Positions 12,094 through 15,855 of a DNA stretch of 15,855 nt are shown piece by piece. The stretch spans positions 1 through 15,855 of the forward strand of contig NZ_CP037862.1 of assembly GCF_004353845.1 (NCBI RefSeq), written 5' to 3'. The translations under genes were made by a program, and so were the position numbers. The first letter of the stretch is position 1. Each line of letters opens with the position of its first letter. The DNA is from Citrobacter arsenatis (GTDB lineage: Bacteria; Pseudomonadota; Gammaproteobacteria; Enterobacterales; Enterobacteriaceae). The notes under the pieces are model-generated. The model did no database searches and was not told the origin of the DNA. It saw only the letters and a list, made by a program, of their open reading frames with translations.

Positions 12094-12202
12094 GGTGCCG
12101 AAAAATTACTTTTTATCACCGTTACATGGGGTCGTATAAAACGAGAGATAAATAAGAGTGAGCCACAGAAGCTCGCAACTAAGAAAATGGAGGGCAACCC
12201 CT

Positions 12203-12364
12203 ATGATAAAAAAGACAACTGACGCCTTAATCAGGGATTTAAATCACAACAACCGCTTGCTTGGGCGGATGAAGCGTGAAGGGATGGATAATGTTAGTGA
12301 TACAGCGATTGTAAAACGAAGCATCACCGCCATCATTACCGAAATTTATATTCGGGGGCGTTAA
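12203..12364 (+). CDS. 53-aa small protein, second copy
   Basis: Identical to 3894-4055; its terminator is at 12369-12399. Confidence 0.6.
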   Translation: MIKKTTDALIRDLNHNNRLLGRMKREGMDNVSDTAIVKRSITAIITEIYIRGR

Positions 12365-12444
12365 GGCAAACAGGTCCGCCAGCTGCGGGCCTGTTTTGTT
12401 GGCGCGTGAAAGTATGCTGAAATACTGTTCAGGTTCTGTGATGT

Positions 12445-13005
12445 TTAAGTCTGGTGGGGGGTTCCTCTGCATTCTTTACACCAACTTTGAATCACCCGTT
12501 TATCAGGGTTTACCCTCCGGTAGCCAAAAAGACTCTCAATTTCAGCCTCTGATTTTGCTATTTTTTTACATCTCGGGCATACATGAATTTGTGGCGGAGG
12601 GGTCATGCTAGGTAATTGAATATTAATTATTTTTAACATCAATGGAGATATGTCATATACGTTTGTTAGCCCGATATCCAGTTTACCCTTTGACCTAACT
12701 CTTTTCCTGATTAGCTCCTTTTCTTCCAGTCTCTGAATTGTTCTCTGGATTGTTCTTCTGTCCTGACTCATGCGTTCTGATAACAGTTCTATCGACGGAA
12801 AGATCTTTGCTGAAGAACTGTGCATGAAGGAGATGAGGTGGATCAGTAAAACTAACTCAGAGTTGCTTAGTCCCAGCCTAGCTTGATTCTTAAGTAGCTC
12901 GTTCGGGATTGTTGTCCATCCTGAACCGAGGATAGTTCTTCCCCAGATAGAGAGAATTGTATTGGGTATTTCGGTGTTTTCTTTCTTAAGATCGTGGCTC
13001 ATCAT
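12445..13005 (-). CDS. Winged-helix / zinc-motif protein, second copy
   Basis: Identical to 4136-4696; palindrome at 13037-13081 and hairpin terminator at 13086-13115. Confidence 0.7.
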   Translation of the reverse strand: MMSHDLKKENTEIPNTILSIWGRTILGSGWTTIPNELLKNQARLGLSNSELVLLIHLISFMHSSSAKIFPSIELLSERMSQDRRTIQRTIQRLEEKELIRKRVRSKGKLDIGLTNVYDISPLMLKIINIQLPSMTPPPQIHVCPRCKKIAKSEAEIESLFGYRRVNPDKRVIQSWCKECRGTPHQT

Positions 13006-13223
13006 CGCAGCTTTTTTGAATCATTAATCATGATATAACTACTCTTACATACACTATATCATAGTGTATGTAAGAGTAGTTGTTATTAGGGTGGCGTTCA
13101 CGCCACCCTAATTTTACCTAAAAGGTACGGCTTTTCGTGACTGGTCACGAGTACTGCTCTTAACATAAAAAGGCAGAGAGAACTTAGTTCTTTGCCATCA
13201 CTCACCCAGAACATAGGACTCAT

Positions 13224-13412
13224 ATGTTGGCTCACGTAAATTCTTGCAGGGACGGAAGCAGTATCGAACGTCGTCGCGAGTACAAATCTCGTGCCGACGT
13301 TGTTCTGCTGTCCAGATCCCATAAAAATTCTTCTCAGGGAGCGGTAAAATTTGATTTACCACGCTCCGATGACGCTATTTTTGATATGCTATCGACTTAT
13401 ATGAAAAAGTAA
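13224..13412 (+). CDS. Possible antitoxin, second copy
   Basis: Identical to 4915-5103. Confidence 0.5.
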   Translation: MLAHVNSCRDGSSIERRREYKSRADVVLLSRSHKNSSQGAVKFDLPRSDDAIFDMLSTYMKK

Positions 13413-13427
13413 GTCGATTGGCGGAAA

Positions 13428-13874
13428 ATGGCGATACGATTCAATAAAGTAGTTCTTGCTAATGATTTTACCCACGGAGCACTAAATGAAGAGTGCTTCG
13501 TGGATCTGCCATTTATGGAAGAACACCATAGACAAGCGCTAGCAACCTTTATTGGCAGGGTTACGCGAGAAGAGCCTTTGCCAGGAAAAAATAAACCCTC
13601 TTGGTTAAACGATGATCAGGAAAAACTACCTGATACGGATGCCTACCAGGATGGAAATTACTGGCATTATCACTGTGGGCCTTACAATGATGCTACTCGC
13701 TTAAAATCAATGACATACAATCTATCCCTCAATCTTTCAGGGTTGACCTCTGCAGAGGTTATCCACTATCAAAAGATGGATGACGGTACGGTTTTTGTTG
13801 TCGGATTTTCGCCTAAACACCAACCATTTCCTGCTTCTGACAATAATAATCCGCTATTTTTGGAAGATGAGTAG
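13428..13874 (+). CDS. 148-aa possible toxin, second copy
   Basis: Identical to 5119-5565. Confidence 0.55.
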   Translation: MAIRFNKVVLANDFTHGALNEECFVDLPFMEEHHRQALATFIGRVTREEPLPGKNKPSWLNDDQEKLPDTDAYQDGNYWHYHCGPYNDATRLKSMTYNLSLNLSGLTSAEVIHYQKMDDGTVFVVGFSPKHQPFPASDNNNPLFLEDE

Positions 13875-14011
13875 GTTAGCAACGTACCTATTGATAATTT
13901 AATTACTGTTTTCTGCCTGTATCACTCTTTGATGAGTGAGCCCCTCTATAAAACTTCTGCAAGGTGTGTTCTTACTTACCCCTGTTTTCTATGACAGCAT
14001 TGCCTTTCTAT

Positions 14012-14041
14012 GGTACGTACAATTAGAGTGTTATGGTAAAT
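14012..14041 (+). other. cer-like site 2, second copy
   Basis: Identical to 5703-5732; operon terminator follows at 14059-14082. Confidence 0.75.
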
Positions 14042-14085
14042 CGACTGCATATAGGCATAAAAAAAAGCCCCGAAGGGCTTTTGCT

Positions 14086-14352
14086 CTAGATGTGCTGCTT
14101 CATCCAATCCCATGTGGTTTGCGGAAGCCATCCGGCATATTCTTTGGTTACACCAATCACAAGCAAGGTGTCATTATTGTCTAGATGCCTACGCAAACGA
14201 TCCGACAGCTGTTGGGCTGTTTCCCTGGTTGATATTAGCCAGGTGGAATCTAAGGGGTGGCACCATCCCGGCGACTTTTTTAACTCGTCGTATAGCGCAT
14301 TGTAGTTCTGACCTGCTTTATTCAGGTCATAAGAGACACAGTAAACTGACAT
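14086..14352 (-). CDS. Cas2-fold (SinR family) protein, second copy
   Basis: Identical to 5777-6043. Confidence 0.8.
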   Translation of the reverse strand: MSVYCVSYDLNKAGQNYNALYDELKKSPGWCHPLDSTWLISTRETAQQLSDRLRRHLDNNDTLLVIGVTKEYAGWLPQTTWDWMKQHI

Positions 14353-14403
14353 AGAACCATCCTTTTTAATCAAATTTAGAACAGCCCGTTAGGGCTGCGA
14401 TCA

Positions 14404-14526
14404 CTAACTTTTCTTTTCGCGATTAATTGGAATTTTGAACATCCCGCCGTTCGGACGGGTGATTCGTTTGCCCTTTACTGTGATGTAAGGGCGAAAAATG
14501 TATGCCTGAGACTCTTCTGTCTGCAT
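14404..14526 (-). CDS. 40-aa basic protein, second copy
   Basis: Identical to 6095-6217; the hairpin before the Cas2-like gene is at 14382-14397. Confidence 0.6.
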   Translation of the reverse strand: MQTEESQAYIFRPYITVKGKRITRPNGGMFKIPINREKKS

Positions 14527-14695
14527 GTTGCATTCCTGTTTTTCGCCACATGAATGTTGATTTTTGCTATTAAAATTGTACTGTAGCAACCAACAAATCT
14601 AGTGGCTGGCTTGTAAAAGCACTTGAGGTGGTACTCAAGCGCCGCGTTTGTGTGTGGTTTGTTAGGGTTAGTTCTGGTGGTACAGGCTAACCCAA

Positions 14696-14866
14696 TCATT
14701 TTTCCTTCCTTACCCCCTTAAACGGGTTTCCGTCTTGTTTTACATCCATAATTCTACCTGTCGTAGAATCTCGCTTTGCCCATAGCCCTGCCGGGGTCTG
14801 GAACTGAGAGCGTTGCTTTACTGCGCCAATGCGATGTCCATCGCCGTATGGTTTGTTCGTTGCCAT
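14696..14866 (-). CDS. 56-aa basic protein, second copy
   Basis: Identical to 6387-6557; the structured RNA region is at 14599-14695 and the promoter/operator at 14909-14937. Confidence 0.7.
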   Translation of the reverse strand: MATNKPYGDGHRIGAVKQRSQFQTPAGLWAKRDSTTGRIMDVKQDGNPFKGVRKEK

Positions 14867-14975
14867 TTTAGTCATTCTCCTATCGGGAAATGTGCTATTG
14901 TTATGCTCATGATAAGTGATCTTGAAGATGAGTACAACTTTTGATCGGTGTAATAATTCCTAGGATTGCTATCTT

Positions 14976-15845
14976 ATGAAAAACATTAGAAATCAGAATT
15001 TTATAGATGACAGGCTCTGGCACATAGAGTGGCTTTTAATGATGAGAGGCTGGTTATCCCGCATAGACTTAATGGATAAGTTTGGGATTAAAGGTGCTGC
15101 AGCTAGCCGTGATATCAAAAGATACAAGGAGCAAAGTGGTGATAATTTATATTTAGATCATAGGGTTAAGAGGTATGTTGCCGATTTCGATAAATTTAAG
15201 CCAATTTATGAAGCCTCTGAGGATCTGATTTTTTCAAAGCTTACCGATCTGGATGAATCCCGGTTTTTAGGTGCTGGCTATCCCTTGATTGAAACTATCC
15301 CGAGTCTGGCTGAAATAAATCCGAAGGATATAACCAGCATAACCCGTGCGATTCTGAATATGAATGTGCTGAACATATCCTATTACTCTATGACTTCAGG
15401 GGCTTCAGAGAAGAAAATCGTCCCTCACTCGATGTTCTACAACGACCTTAAAACATACGTCCGTTGTTATGATCTTGGAAGATGCAAGTTTTTAGATCTT
15501 GTCGTAGGACGAATTCAGGAGATTTTTGGGGAAGATGGCTCTGCGCCTGCGGAATGTCTGAGAGAATTTGATGATGACTGGAATACATATATTTCTTTAG
15601 AACTGGTTGTTCATCCTCGGGTTCAGCATAAGAAAGCCATTGAAAGTGATATGCAAATGACTGACGGTGTAAAATTGGTTGAGGTTAGAAAATCGCTGGC
15701 TCATTACTGGCTACGCCGATGGTGTGTAGATTGTTCGGCAACCGCCAGCATGACTGATAAATCGTTCCAGCTCCACTTGCGGAATTCCAGTGTCATTAAA
15801 GGCGTGAATGGTGCTTTCCCTGGAGTTAACAACCATATCGACTAA
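14976..15845 (+). CDS. BrxR/CapW-like WYL regulator, second copy
   Basis: Identical to 6667-7536 and complete; the window ends 10 bases after its stop, before the terminator and origin. Confidence 0.85.
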   Translation: MKNIRNQNFIDDRLWHIEWLLMMRGWLSRIDLMDKFGIKGAAASRDIKRYKEQSGDNLYLDHRVKRYVADFDKFKPIYEASEDLIFSKLTDLDESRFLGAGYPLIETIPSLAEINPKDITSITRAILNMNVLNISYYSMTSGASEKKIVPHSMFYNDLKTYVRCYDLGRCKFLDLVVGRIQEIFGEDGSAPAECLREFDDDWNTYISLELVVHPRVQHKKAIESDMQMTDGVKLVEVRKSLAHYWLRRWCVDCSATASMTDKSFQLHLRNSSVIKGVNGAFPGVNNHID

Positions 15846-15855
15846 CTGGTTTTCC

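Larger units (their letters stand above)
1..15855. repeat. Head-to-tail repetition of one 8.3-kb plasmid unit
   Basis: Position 1 matches position 8309 and the identity continues to the end of the window (15855 matches 7546). The offset is 8308 before the C-run upstream of mobC and 8309 after it, because the run has six Cs in the first copy and seven in the second. All predicted proteins are identical between copies. The second copy stops just before the replication origin, so only one origin is present. An untrimmed overlap of a circular contig is the simplest reading; a natural plasmid dimer is the alternative. Confidence 0.97.

Noticed and set aside
1..15855. Insertion sequence, transposon or resistance gene
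   Set aside because: No transposase-like protein, terminal inverted repeats with target duplications, or known resistance protein was seen.

Overview
The window is a small mobilizable ColE1-family (ColRNAI) plasmid read almost twice around. Bases 1-8308 are one full turn and 8309-15855 repeat its first 7.5 kb in the same orientation. The only difference I found between the copies is one C in a C-run: six Cs in the first copy (after position 249+20, about 270-275), seven in the second (about 8578-8584). This is what a circular plasmid of about 8.3 kb looks like when an assembly is not trimmed at the overlap; a true head-to-tail dimer cannot be excluded. The host should be an enterobacterium (Escherichia, Klebsiella, Enterobacter, Salmonella or similar). 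The evidence is the RNAI/RNAII origin, the ColE1-type bom/oriT with mobCABD genes, and cer-like Xer sites.

Layout of one unit. 1-298: oriT/bom. 299-2147: mobC, then mobA with mobB and mobD nested in another frame. 2144-2575 (-): a helix-turn-helix/coiled-coil DNA-binding protein. 2817-2912: a 31-residue hydrophobic peptide. 2943-3520 (-): a ParE/RelE-type toxin and its ribbon-helix-helix antitoxin, with a 27-bp operator palindrome. 3600-3784: a cer-like multimer-resolution site. 3785-5702: an AT-richer module with a 53-aa protein, a winged-helix/zinc-finger protein next to a 45-bp palindrome, and a possible second toxin-antitoxin pair. 5703-5732: a second cer-like Xer core in the same orientation. 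5750-7536: a minus-strand operon of very small genes ending in a Cas2-fold (SinR-family) protein, divergent from a BrxR/CapW-like WYL regulator. 7603-8190: RNAII/RNAI origin, then the junction back to oriT.

How it fits together. The origin and antisense RNAI set copy number. mobCABD with oriT allow transfer when a helper conjugation system is present. The cer-like site and one or two toxin-antitoxin systems serve stability. The most interesting part is 5750-7536. BrxR/CapW-type WYL repressors usually control phage-defence loci, and here one sits head-to-head with a compact operon encoding a stand-alone Cas2-like protein, two tiny basic proteins and a strongly structured intergenic RNA. A small palindrome lies exactly between the predicted -35 and -10 of that operon. 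I regard this as a candidate undescribed defence or RNA-processing module; that function is inference. The second copy (8309-15855) lacks the origin because the window ends at the base equivalent to 7546.
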